Below, piece by piece: positions 1 through 13,400 of a DNA stretch of 64,000 bases. Source of the stretch: Litomosoides sigmodontis (Eukaryota; Nematoda; Chromadorea; Rhabditida; Onchocercidae). Position numbers and translations under genes: made by a program. The notes beneath the pieces were generated by a model, which worked only from the letters and a program-made list of their open reading frames with translations, searched no databases and was not told the origin of the DNA. Location: NCBI GenBank assembly GCA_963070105.1, contig OY718805.1, positions 1,116,001-1,180,000 of the forward strand. The letters run 5' to 3'. Positions within the stretch are counted from its first letter, which is position 1, and every line of letters starts with the position of its first letter.

Positions 1-432
1 ATTTTTATGTGATAAACAAATAAACTTAAAATTTGATTTGTATTAATTGTAGATATTCTCCAAAATTTAATTTTGGAGAATTTCTCGCACTCGAAATTGA
101 AACTAACTGCTTTGAAGCGTTCCTTTTTGCAAAAGGCAACGACAAAAGCAACACTGATACTGATCGTTGGTAATCAAATTATTTCATCTCAATTTTTTTT
201 AACTTGAAGAAAAGTATTTATGCTAATTACTAAATCTCATTGGATGGAAAGTGAAATAGTTCGGCTTTCTAAAATTCCGTTGAAAGTAATTGTTTCCACG
301 GCAACCAATAGCTACTCGTTTTGCTCCCATTACTTTGCTATATTCCAAAATCAATTTCAAATTTGAACGTTACAAATTAAATTCGTTATTTTAATTATTC
401 TTCCTCAAATTTTGCTATTTTAAACTCACTGA
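1..432. other. Upstream flank of ift-74, no gene seen
   Basis: AT-rich sequence with no coding signal that I can support. It lies directly 5' of the ift-74 start codon at 433 and presumably holds its promoter and 5' UTR. No unmistakable ciliary X-box was recognised by eye; a motif scan with an RFX weight matrix would be the proper test. Confidence 0.5.
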
Positions 433-3400
433 ATGAATGGGCACGTGATATCTCGGCCAACTACCGCCCGCCCAAAAACTTCCGCCGGTATACGAGCAAC
501 CTCAGCTAGGCTCCGTAAACCATCGTCATCCGCACATGCAAATCAATCTTGTAAGTGTATTACTTTGGTAGCAAAAGTCGCTATCGGAAGTTGTTTTCAT
601 AATAATCTTCCGCATTTCAAATAGTTTCAAAGAAAAAAAAACCGAAAACCGTTTTACAGATACTGCGGAACGACCAGTTAGTCGTGCGACAATAACGCGG
701 GAACCGGCTGTACCGTTTACAGCAGCACGAACAAGTACGATGCTTTTTTCCTGCCTGCATTGGAATTTTTAATTATCAAATTCAAACATTTTAACTTCAA
801 TAAACTATTGGAATTTTGTATAAGCAATCCAACTGGTATTCTTGTACACAAGCGATTTTAATAATATTCAAATAATATAATGCAAGATACCATGTAGTGA
901 GTGATAAGGACATAAAAAATTAAGCGATAATGTTGAGCAATTTTATCAATTGCAAATTCAACATTTCATGGTTGCAGTAAGTCAAATTCGATCTAATCCA
1001 GCAGCGCAGCTGAATTTAGCTTCGGTAATTTTTATTTTTTATTAAAATCTTTTCAAAAAAAACTGCATAAATATAATTTTTTTGGTTTCGGACTCAATTT
1101 TTTTATAAAATTTGAATGATAGTAAGTTTAAGTTTTAGCGAACCGAAAGGGCTCGAAGTCGCACAGGCACGGGTCAAGGTGTGAGATTGGCAACAGCTAC
1201 AGTGCACACAGCACCGCGTGGTGCCCCAACGCGACCTGTAACACAACAGGGATTGACTGGAGTTAGAGCACCAACCAGAGTTGGAGGTCAACTTTCGTCT
1301 TTCCTCGTTTTTTGAAGCATCCTATGGAAAAAAACGTACCACTTCACAAAATGTGACTTGAAGAATGCCGAATTCAAAGACAATTTTTGAAATTATAATT
1401 TGGTTTTACAACAGGACGATTTGTGGTCGATAAAAGTTATTACATGTCACTGCTTCGAGCACAAATGAACAATTTGATCAGCGAAATTGACAAACTACGA
1501 GGTGAATTGAACAAAGGTGAACGTGATCGTCAAAGTTTACTAATTTACGAAAGAAAGTAATTTATTTGCTATTTTAAAAATTACTTAGTAGTTTATCGCA
1601 AAGTATTACTAAAGTAATTTATTTGCTATTTTAAAAATTACTTAGTAGTTTATCGCAAAGTACTTTGGTGTTGGAGAGAAATTCCATAAAGCGTAGCATA
1701 AAAGTCATATGAAACGGTACATTACGCCACGACTTACGGTACTTGCTAAGAGTACAGGCCAGAAGCTATCAGAGTAATTTAAGTTTATGTGACACCATTT
1801 TCAGAGCTGAAGAAGAAGCGACAGTAATTAGAAGATTGCAGGGACGTTTGCTCGATTGCAATAAGGTTACACTTTACTGCGCTGCACTGAAATTTGACAA
1901 ATAATGAAAATTTGAAATTCTGTTCATTTGCGGTTTATGTAGACGAAGAAATCTACGAAATGACCGTATAGTGAGGACATTGCTGCTAATGCTAAAGTAA
2001 CGGTAAAAAATGAAAGAAAAAAGCAAATGAGCAATGCCTTTGTCTCTTCTCTTCCGCTCTCTCTCTCTCTTTTGCTCTTTTACTCTCACAGCGTTCTTTC
2101 TCTCATAAATTGTAATTTCATTCTTGAAACTTGACCATTTCCACTTGCAGATAGCTGACCTGATAAATACAAATTCGGAATTGCAAGAAATTGAGAATGA
2201 ATTAGCTAAATTACATAAGCAGCGTAGTGGTGCGGAAGAGAGCTTAGCAGAGTTAGCTGAGGAACGACAGGTGCGGGAGGAACAGATACGAAAGGTTGAA
2301 GATGAAATCGAGGAGGAGAAAGCTCGAAACAATGCTAAATTTCATTCCATGGTGCTTAAAATATTCACTAAATTCATACGAATTTTTTTAATTGCAAGTT
2401 TGTCCAAAATTTCCATTTGACAAATTTAAATTTATTTCATTAAAATTCAGAATCCTACGATTTATGATGAATATGAAAGATTGAAGAAGAAAAATGAGGA
2501 ATTATTGGAAGAGTATCAGATGAAACAGGAAAAGCTAAATGAATTGACTCAAAAAAAGGAAGAATTTGACGAACATTTAGCAAAATTTCCTCTGAAACAA
2601 CAAGCTAGTAAGTATATTCCAGTTAATTATGCATACATTGAAATATCACCAATTTATTTATCATTTCGCATTTTTCACTAATTTAAATTTCATTGTAATC
2701 AAGTACAGGAAGTACATCACTAAATAAGTTTTTCCCCTGCAAATAAACTTTTCAAGCGATAGGCTCGTTTTGAACCTTTGAAAAATCGTATTTCTTGAAG
2801 TGCTAACAATAGCAAAGCTAATTAACGATATGACCTTATGTTAGTGTCAGTGAAAAATCTTTCGAAATTACTTTTACTTTTATCAGAAGTATTACTTTCC
2901 TTCATTTACAGTTATCTTGTATGAACGATTGGCAGAATTGGAGGAGAAAAAGAGTGCGATAACTGGTGAAATTAACGCAGAAGGCACACCTGACGAACAG
3001 CGAGAACGTTTGTTGCAAACAGTAATTCGTACGACCGATGAAATCGACGTAATACAAAAGCAGTCAGTGCCGTCTACTCGCACAACACACTTTATTAGTT
3101 CATTAATGCGTCAACCTGAATTAGGCAAGTTGACGTGTCAATTTACAGATTGGATGATATCAATGAGCAAATTGAGCAATTAGCGGAGGAATTACGAGAG
3201 TTTGACATGGAAATGGAAAATGTTGCAGGTTAGTTTCGTTTCCACTTGTCATTCGAAGAAGCAGTTGTGGTCAGGTCAGTTACGACGCTACCACATTTAA
3301 CGACTTCATCGGGCAAATCGGATCTTTAGGATTTCAGATGTGGATTAGTTTGAGAATTCATGCTTCTGTTCATGCTGCCGCAGCTAAGATACAGGTGTTT

Positions 3401-5328
3401 AATGTCAAATAATAAGCATATCTCGATGTGTCCAGGTGAAAAGAACGAGAAATACCGGGAGCTTAAACTGAAAGAAATGCAAATGGATGAATTTCTGAAT
3501 TCCTACGACAGTTTGAAAGCGGAAGAAGAAGCACGGATTGATGAGACGTCTGCGGAAGTAATCCATCTATTGGAATTAATTTCAACGAATATTACAAATT
3601 TCTGCTTAGTCTCACCGAACACTAACTTCGATCCCGTGGAAGTGAATAACGGTGGGAGCACTTCGCCATCGGCGTTAAATGAATGTTAGTGAAGAAGTGC
3701 TCTTGAATTGTTCAGCTCACCCACAATTTCAGCACTAAATTTACGATGAAAAACAATGGAAAATTTGCAAATTTACAATTTTCCTTTCCTGAAATCTCAA
3801 ACCTGTGGTGGTCTGGTCTGGGAGAGTTAGCAAAAAAAATCAGTGTAAAATTTGTAGTGTATATTTGTTTGCAAGAAGAATCACACGAAATGGATAAGCT
3901 GGAGGAACACCTCAAAAAAGACAATAATCAAATTAATGAAAAAATAAGAGAAATGGATGAGAGGATGGAAAAGCTTGAAAATGTCGAGGATTTGAAAACT
4001 CGCAAGGAGCAGAGACATCAGGTAAGATTGATACTGAAATTTGCATTGAGTGCTCATACTCTCTCAGCGATATCGTCTCAAAAGACATTTCTCTTTGAGG
4101 AATTGAAAAGTCGACGCAAAATTTTGGCGGAGGAATTACCGGAAATTAATAATTCGTACCAGAAGTTGATGGATGAGTTGGAACGAATGGAACTTAGACT
4201 GGAAAAAAGCGATGAATACATCGAAGTGAGTAAATGTTGATCAATTTTAAGATTGCTGAAAAAAGGAGAGGATGCAACAAATTCACTTTATCAGTTCAGA
4301 TCTCCCCAAATTTTACTGTTACTTTGTGAATTAATAATTATGAGTTTGCTCTTTGATAAATTCCGATAGCATTTTTTCGGTTCAACTTTTCCGCTGGCAT
4401 ATAAGACACCCTTTTCCTGTAACCAATCCGTAATAGGGAAGTCTGTGTTCTCTTAAGTTCATTCATCAAATTCGCATAAATGAAGTAAAATTTTTCAGCT
4501 AAAAAGTGTACAAAAGAAATGGCAATCCGTGGAAAAGCGTCTACAAGCATTACGTGAAGCAGCGGCACAGCGAGAAGTTGAAACAAATTACGAAGTGTTC
4601 AAAGAAGAAGTAAGAAATTTTATGGAACTATTTTGTCGTGCATTCAAATTTCACGTATGTGAGCTCAAACACATGTGCAAGTACATGAAAGCCTACACGC
4701 ATGTGTGAATATGCAAATTGAAAATTAAGAAGGAGCTAGAATCAATCACGTAATCAATCCTGCCAAATAACACCGTCTATTTTAATTACGTAAGCAATAA
4801 GTCAACAAATTTGCAATTTAGACTGTTCTAAGTGTATCTATCACAGCCGATGTTTTCGTACAGCTTTGAAAGGAAAGAAAAACCGTCAAGAAATCATAAA
4901 TTTTTAATAAATTTATGAAGATAGAGGTAAAGCTGACATGCATTTAGTATGTCTTTGGCGCCAACTTGCCGACGAGTGTCAGATAGAAATTAAGTCAAAA
5001 CTTTGCGGTGCATTCAACACTTTAAGTAAATAGTGATTTGCGGAAATTGATGTGAAAAATAAAAATGGAAGTAAGTGAAAGCTTTTAAAGCATCGAACAT
5101 ACCAAAATGCGACAGTCATTTTTCTTGATTATTGATAAGTGACTTTTTATTTTACCTTAAGATTACCGATTGCCGGGTTCATGCGTTGTTTGAATTGTCA
5201 CGATAAGTTCTTATGCAAGTTTGAACTTTTGTTTTAGTCTCTTTACGTTTATTCACTCGTACTTTCAGGCGCTACGACTGAAGGCAGCGTACAATGCAGC
5301 ACTGATCGAATCCGTGAAGCGTTGTTGA
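433..5328 (+). CDS. ift-74: Intraflagellar transport protein 74 (IFT-B core subunit), 15 exons, 617 aa
   Basis: IFT74 pairs with IFT81 in the IFT-B core, which carries tubulin and other cargo into cilia; in nematodes cilia occur only on sensory neurons. Inferred exons: 433-550, 660-734, 978-1024, 1139-1286, 1415-1556, 1805-1865, 2151-2351, 2451-2607, 2912-3062, 3149-3228, 3436-3651, 3876-4021, 4085-4225, 4499-4609, 5269-5328. They sum to 1,854 bases with no stop, giving 617 residues against about 600 in vertebrates. The N-terminus is a basic, low-complexity R/T/P/G-rich region, followed by the family signature VTQQGLTG and then DKSYYMSLLRAQ. After that the protein is almost wholly coiled coil, with conserved stretches such as EEQIRKVEDEIEEEK and YERLAELEEKKS. 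The ATG at 433 is the first in frame and fits the basic N-terminus. Exon 11 to 12 (donor 3652) is the least certain junction. Confidence 0.9.
1554..1663. repeat. 57-bp tandem duplication at an ift-74 donor site
   Basis: Two adjacent copies lie at 1554-1610 and 1611-1663 (the second cut short by divergence). They match over about 53 bases and start with AAAGTAATTTATTTGC. The first copy spans the 5' splice site of intron 5 (GTAATT at 1557), so the donor motif itself is duplicated at 1614 inside the intron. Confidence 0.9.
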
Positions 5329-6570
5329 AGGCAAGTCGGATGACCTTCGTCGCTATCACGTTGGCATCGCTTAGATTGTTAAAAAATACATGGAATTTTT
5401 ACGTGTTTCCATCACTTTTACTTTCTTAATTACGCACATTTTTTCATTTATGCAAAAGTACGATGCAATCATTAAGTATACCAAATGAGATAGCACTTAA
5501 TGTTTCTCATTTGTCAAGTAAAATGAGTAATTATTTGATGAGAAACAGTAAGTTAATACCGTCGCCACGCCTGGCACAATGAAGGGATACGGTAAAATGA
5601 CGTAAATGAATTGGGCTAAGCGTTAGTTAAATTCTGTGCGTGTTTGGTATCGATTTAGATGAAATTCAGAATGTTTCCTTTGTGCAGTACCTCAGTGATC
5701 TCTTGCTACTTATTATCACTTAATGTAATTCTAGAAAAAGTGAAGAAAATAAATTAGCAAATCATTTATCCCAATTCAACAGGTACAGAAGAAGATATTA
5801 CATAAATAACTTATGAGCGGATCTGTTTCAAATAATAATTTGCGTATGATTTTTAAGAATCACATATCACTTTTCGTGCTTGAAGAGTAAAGGGAGAAGT
5901 TATTAATTTTCACGTAAAAATTATTAATTTGAAAAAACTATTTATTTTCAACAAATTAAAAACTCCGGTGTAGTCATCCGTTTAATCGCAGAGGAAATTC
6001 GTGACTTCAAAATTTTCAAAAGAGAACAGAAAATTCTATTTCAAATTATCTCTTCCAGTTTTTTAGTTTTTTTTGAATTTATTTTGTAAAGGGCACCTAA
6101 TTCAGTTATTCTAAGTGAAACTACGTGAGAAAATACGAGTTTTGCAACTTTTATTTTTCCCTTCCGAGACAATTAGCTTTTCTACTTGGCAATTAATTAA
6201 TGCTTGATATGCAAATTATCCAATTTTTCCACCTTTTCAAGCCAATAATTTTCTTAAATTAACTTTCGGCAGCAAAATTCTAAAATTTAGAGTTATTTTC
6301 CGCGTCAATTTTTGCGAGAAAACTGAATTTCCGATGAGTAATCATTGATTTACAAAATATGTTATTCTTACTGTTTTCATTTCTTCGAGTGTTATCAGTT
6401 ACTTGTCATTTGATATTATCATTATCACCCAAGAAAGAGTGAAATTTAGAAAAATCAAAAAACAAAAAGGGATCTTTGAAAGTAGAACTTCAGTATGTCA
6501 TTGTTCCTTTTCCCAGGGCAAATTGACAGTTAAAAGATTGAAGTGCAATTGCCGGAAAGAGGCGTGGAAG

Positions 6571-6610
6571 AGAGGAGAGAGAGAGAGAGGGAGAGAGGGA
6601 GAGAGAGGGA
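6571..6610. repeat. GA-rich microsatellite
   Basis: Imperfect (GA)n tract with interspersed GG. It accounts for spurious Arg/Glu-rich and Ser/Leu-rich ORFs on the two strands here. Confidence 0.9.
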
Positions 6611-9600
6611 TGAGGGACCATGAAGACATGAGTACGAAAGGGAGGCATAAAAAGAGTAATTAACAGGTAATTGAAAGGATTGCAAGTTTTCAAATTGGAC
6701 GTATTATCCTGCGGCACACTGCAAGCAAGCAAATCGGAGCAATTAAAGTGATCGGAAGATTACAGTAAGGCAATTTATTCCGAAATGAAATGCAAATTTG
6801 TTTGAAATTCATGCTTAATAGCTGCGGATCGATAATGGGATCACCAGTAGTCAAAAGGAAATAGAGGATCCGTTGGTAGCAATGAGGTGACCTGTTTCGG
6901 ACGGAGTTACGACGACTGGGATGCATAGCATCGTCCGTAGTGATTACGGATCGGAAGGGCGCAAGAGGTAGAGAGGAGCGGAAGAAATCGATTGTATGAA
7001 ATAACAGTATTCAGCCACCTACACGCTACACCAATACTTCCACAATCTATTCATACGGTTTTTTTGGAACTTTTTGAAATTTCAATTTCAGTGAATTTTG
7101 AATTTTTCTGCAAAATAAAATTATGGAAGTTCTCGTGCCGATTGGATCTGTTGACTAAAGCTACAATAAATGATGGAAAAAGTTCCACTTCACAATTCAA
7201 GAAATTTTAATTTCAAAATGTTACGGACTTATCTATTGATGTGTTGTTATCAGTGTTTCCCGCAAATGTATTTCTTTAAAACATTTTTTTTTTCGCTGAT
7301 TCATCGCCAAATTCGAAGAAGTGAGTAATTCAATTCATTTCACAATGCATTTCAGGCCACCTGAATGAAACACAGAAATTAAAATCGCATTTGTTACCTT
7401 TGCAATGTGCCGACAAAGTGTAAAAAAAATATTCTCGTTTTTTCGTTTGATTAAAGGTTGTTTGCCATTAATTTTTAATGCTTAATTCGGTAATGAAATC
7501 TCAAAACACTCGAGAAATCTGGTCTTCCTTAAGGAAAATCTGCAATACTCTTTTCATCCCTACCTTAATCTTCGAATTTTTTTTCAAATTACTTCAAGCA
7601 GCACAAGATAGACTATTGTTGTCATTAATTGAAATTTCATTTATCACTCAAATATTTGGTATTCTTCCGTTTTTTTTTTGTTTAATTTGATATGTCGAAT
7701 TGTCCATGTGCTTGAACTTTAATTACATATTTGTATGCATTTTTTGGTAATTGTGGACGATAATTGGAATACTTTGAGTTAGAAGAATTCTCACTTTAAG
7801 TATTTTTTTAAGCTACTAATTAAATGTTGACAGCAAATTGCTTTCTTGTTCGATTGCCGGAAAGAAAAGATGCTTTGCTGATGATTTTCAATCAAAAATT
7901 ACCGAATGCGGAAAAGATGGAGGAGGAGAAGTGGATGAAAATTATATTGCAATTTAAATTTCTGCAAGTATAACGTCCTCAGTGACCCCAAAAACTCATT
8001 GTTGATTAGTGAAGAAAGAGAATCTGAATGTTTGGATGAAATATGTTTAATGATACTTGAACGGATGCGTATCTATTGGAAGTACGTATTTCAGGTCAAC
8101 CTGCGTTGAGCGATTTATAGTCGATCTTCAGTTTACCAGTTATAAACGATCTGTGGGAAATCCTGTTCTCGGTTTATCATTAATAAATCGAAAACTGTAT
8201 CAAACATCGCTTTATCAAATATTTACAAACATACTGCCTGAGAGAATGGACCAAAGGAGCTATGAGGAAATAAGTAAGTACCGAAGTAAGGTTCGCTCAG
8301 ATGGAAGTTTTTGCTATAATTATCGCAATGTTTGAACGATCGAAAATTCCATCAACTGATTTCTACAAATTGTAAAATTTGCAAAGAAAGGAAATGCAAG
8401 GATAATTGGTAAAGCTAAAGCTAAAGCTAGAAGTTGTAGAAGTTGATGTTGTCCTGCAAACCCAAATTATAGGATCGATGTGCGCTTGCACAATTTCAAT
8501 TGAATATTGATTTTTGAAATTTTGAACCAATAATTTTGATTAGTTGTTTGATTGCAAAATTGATTTATCTGCACGAGAAGAGAAGAAATTATCATCCGAA
8601 TTGCTATTCGTTATATTCATTCCAATTTTTATGGCCATCTCACCACTTTTTCCCTCGATGACACTTAAAGCAATAAATTTCCATCAATAACTTTTAATGA
8701 GATATAAAAATTTTTGAGTTAAATTTTCAAGTATAATGCATTTCAAGTAATTTTTTCCGCCACAATATTTATGATAAATATGTTTTTTTTTTTTTGCATG
8801 TTAAAAATTACAGATAATATATGATGGCAAATATAGGATAAATTCAAACGAGCAAACTTCATCTACTCGTTCAATTAAAATATAAATTCCAATTTCTATT
8901 TTACATTTCAATTTTCACGACAGACTAGAATGTTTTGCAAACAACTTTTCTCAGCAAATACTTGAATAGTTCGTTCTGCTATGCAATTTAATGTCATTGT
9001 TGGATTAGTGTCTAAACAAACATCCAAAGATCGGCAAGCACGGCTGCTATTCGATTGCTCAGCTTTATGTGACTTCCATTGATGGCGCACCTCACTTCAT
9101 GCCGGAAGCGCCTGATCAAAATTTTAATAAAACTGTGCAGATTTTTTGGACGATTCACATTACTGAGAAATGCAATTATTTCATTCTCATCAAATTGCCT
9201 ATTCGCCCTTGGTTTTTCAATTTCCTAGAAATGTTATTAATTGTTAGCTGAACTTTAACTTCGCCTTAAATTTTTCTACAGAAATACCCCATACACATAC
9301 GGTACTGCTATACAACCATACATATTCCTAACCGCACGCGAAAACTAATCAGTTCAACTTCGCTCCATGAAAATGAATTTGCAAAATTGTTTGTGATAAA
9401 TTTCCACCTGGTTTTTTATTTTTTTTAATATCAATGTTTAAAGATTTCCGCAATTACATCTAAGAAATTATGAAAATTAATCGAATTTTCAACATTAATT
9501 GATTGTTAGAAATGAGATTGATAGGAGAGAGTGTAATCATAATTTATGATTTAAACCTTTTCACTTCTACGTACCTCAAAGTCCTTTCTTTAAGTAAGGC

Positions 9601-9877
9601 GTTGTAGGAGGAAGAGGAGGAGAACGAGAGGAGGAAAAAGGGGGAAAATATGTGGAAGAGAAAGAGGAAAGGGAAAGAAAAGATTTTTGCAAAAAATTTG
9701 CAAATTTTTTAAACTTCTTTCCAATTATTACTTAAAATTAGTGGTAATGAAAGCGTTTGCAAATGCTAACTGCTGTAGTAGCAGTAGTAGCGGTAGTGCT
9801 AGTGGTCATTTTGGAAATGTTGCTAGCGGTAGGTATTAGATAATATCTGTGCTATATTTACATTTCCCTATGTATGT

Positions 9878-9879
<2 letters not shown>

Positions 9880-9909
<30 letters not shown>
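9880..9909. repeat. (GT)15 microsatellite
   Basis: Uninterrupted dinucleotide GT repeat of 30 bases, flanked by ATGTGG on the left and CGGTCTGTCC on the right. A likely polymorphic length marker. Confidence 0.95.
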
Positions 9910-9910
<1 letters not shown>

Positions 9911-12900
9911 GGTCTGTCCGTCGCTGCCTTTGTGTGTAATGTGTACCACCTGGCGTACTTCCTACGCAAAATCTCGCTGAATCAACTTTTCTGATTTGTT
10001 TGTGGTGATGTAGAAGAGAGTTTGCAAAATTGTCGTGTAGATACTCTGATGCTTACTTTTCTCTAAATTTTCTCCTCAATATTTCTTGTAAAATTTAAAT
10101 TAAATTTGCTTCCAACGAGAACTTTTAGTAGAACGCTAAGATTGCTAGGTAAGTTAATTGCTTAATGACCACTTACTATTTCTATTTGGTCGAATTCACT
10201 GACGGCTTGATGATGGGGTGGTGGTCTGTAATTAAGTATGCTCAGAGAATAATTGATTTTGTTGCAAATTGAAACTTACAATTAAAGTACTATAAATAAA
10301 TGCGAATTCATTTTTATTTTTCAGACGTAAAATTCATCACTCTCCAATTAATAATTTTAATTAACTGACGTGAAACGCATGAAAATTTTTAATTGAAATT
10401 AACACTTTATATTATTAATTTATAGCAAATAATACAGCTGGTAGGCCGGTGCTCAACAATAATTGCTGCGAGAAATCAGTCTACCTAATTTTCTACCCCT
10501 AAATGATATATTTATTTCACCATGCAACACGTTCCACTCAATAAAAATTGCACTCTCCTCTCATTTCTCGTCCTCTCCCTCTCCCCCTCTCTCTCTCCCC
10601 TCCATTCTCCCCCCTCGTTGCTATTTGCAGGTCGGTTTTTAAATTTAAATTATCTCCCATTTCGCTGTTTATTTCATCCTGTCCAATTATTTAGTTGCGA
10701 AAATAAAATTCCGGTCTACAAGGATCTTTCCTCCGAGAGGTTTGAGAGATTTCAGAAGGAATGAATGCTTAGATTAGTGCCGAATGCTCCGGTCTCTCCT
10801 CGAACAAACGAGTTTTTCACGTTTAAATCGAACATTTCCAATTAGCGCTCCGTCCTTCACACGCCATCTCAGTGAGAGATATCACAAAGGCCTCGCCAAT
10901 TATCAGTTTATCAGTGATGCGTCTGATAATCCATCCTACCTTCCCTCCAGTGCAAAAGCCTTTTTCAACAAACGCCAATGGTTGCATGGGACGTGAAGTG
11001 GAAATCAACGACGATTGGACCTTTCCAATTTAGCCATTGCTTGATGCAATGAAAGCGAAACATACTCTATCAATCTTTTCAAGCAATTTAAATCGTCTGT
11101 TTCCTGCACTTTTAATTTTCGAAATTTCCAAGAAAAAATGTAAAAATTTTACAGAGATAAACATTCAGTTATTATTATGGTCATTTATTATTATTATTAT
11201 TAATGATTTCACGGACGTCTATGAATAAATACTGGAATAGAAAACTGTCTTAGGAGATTTAAATTTATGTGTGTATATGTATACGACTGCTCATCGAGTA
11301 GTTCACACGCGCAAACGCACATCTTCGGAGACGATGACCGCGACGGAATTACTGATCGTCGCTTTCGTTAATTCCAGACCTTTCCAATCATAATTAATCA
11401 CTGACTCTAATCTATTCGTAAACAAGATTTGTTACTTCATCTTCGTCACTGTAAATTTCATTTAATTGCTGAAAATTTTCATCATCGAAACGTGATTCAC
11501 TAAATATACAAAAATTTCCCTTTCATTTTAGTTTTCCTTTTGGATTATCCCTCACTTCCTCCCTTAACACTATTATCTCTCCGTCAGTACCGTACACGTA
11601 CGCATCATCTGACATCGTTTGCGCTTTCCCACCAATCAACCTTATTGATCAATTTTTTACTGCTTAGCACTACTCCCTACTCTTTGCTAATAATCACTAA
11701 TTAGGGAATATTATACTTATCAGTTAATTAACAACACAATTTCAAGCATATTTTTTATTCCTTTCTTCTCCAACTTCTTCTTTTCGCGGAAGAAAATTTC
11801 GACGTTTGAAGGTTCAATTTAAGTTCAATCAATAATTCATATTTCTATTCCTAAAATTTTTATTTAATATTGAAATATCTTTCATTTCCTTTTCCTTAGT
11901 TAATTGCAATACTATAATTGTTTGTGCACAATTACTCAAAACAGCAGCTGCTCAAATTTGAACTAATCTTAGATTGCCTTGAATTCACCGCATTTTATTG
12001 TAACAATGAAAATGAATGAAATTTTGGTAATTAAAAATCACTTGCAAGCCAATGCATTTGTAAGCATGGAAATTATCAGTGATCTACCTTAAACAAACAA
12101 TTTGAGGCAAATTGAGGATTTTTCAAGATATCGAAGATACTTACTGATATTCTTTTCAGTGAAGTGACCAAGTAGCACTGCCCAACAGAGCGGTTCGTTT
12201 GAGTGACCTGCCTTTGTCGGCAGTGAATCGTTTAAGTAAGCTAATCTTTCAATTATAAATCAAATATCTGTCAAAGTGTAAGTGCACAATAACTGATGGC
12301 ATTTCTCAGTCTGCCAGAAATTGTAAAATATAATAATACTTTTGACCTAAATCTTCCCTTTTCCGTCTCTTTCTCCCCCTCTCACAACCTATTTCACTCC
12401 TATTTTTTCCCCCATTCCCACTCACCTTAGGAGTGTTGCTTGTTCAACCATTTCCTGCAAGAAAGAGGAAGGGGGAAGATTTGCATAATGCAAAATATTG
12501 ATAGAACTGTGAGCAGTTAACAGTTCACTGATCAGTTTAAAATTCCTTCTGAATTAATTAAATTTTCATTTTATTAAGAAAAAAACGAAAAAGATGGGAG
12601 GAAAAGATATGAAAGTTTATACAAATTCTTTTTTACTTTATTGCTTACCTTATTGCTTTACAGTATCATCTAGAGCCTTTCCTCAGTAGCTAATTAGATT
12701 CAATTAATTAGCACAAGGAGCTGTGCCGCATAGAATTAATTACTTGCTAGCAAAATGTCGTCTGAAAGGTCAGAAAAGCAAGCATCTCTGTATCATTTAT
12801 CTCTTCAACATTTCCCTGAAATTTTTTTTGCTGTAATTTCTGATGACCTCGATGAACCCTAAACTTTCATCGCTTTTTCCACTTACCTGCCCGGCAGGTC

Positions 12901-13375
12901 AATAAAAGGTCAATAGAAGTTCACTTTTACCATGCTCCGTTGGTTGCACAGCCATCAAACTGTGGTAATTTTGCTTGTCTTTAAACAAACATATCCATTC
13001 CTTGTTTACCTCCTCTTTTCTTGCTGTTTACAATAAACAACAACTGTGACATTCCTCAGCTTTTTTATTTTCCCATCTATTTAGTTAATATTTACAGCAA
13101 ACAACGATTTCATCAATTCACATTTGTTTATTTCATCGTTTGTTTCTATCCTATCCATTACTTTTGTCATTTCAATCTTTCAAAAAACGAAAAAAAAATC
13201 TCATTTCCTTCCCTTTCCACTCTTTTTTTGCAGATTAGCAAGCTGGTCATTAGTCACCGGTATAATGAAATGACCATTTGTTTATCTTTCGTAGACTGAT
13301 GACCATTCCATGCCTTCCTGCTTTTCGACGACTGGTTTTCCTCTTCGAATTCCTTCCATTCCTCCCTCTTTCTCC

Positions 13376-13400
13376 CTCTCTCTCTCTCTCTCTCTCTCTC
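13376..13400. repeat. (CT)n microsatellite
   Basis: Perfect CT dinucleotide run of about 25 bases within a longer pyrimidine-rich stretch. It produces the Ser/Leu-rich and Arg/Glu-rich ORFs on both strands around 13250-13495, which are not genes. Confidence 0.95.
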
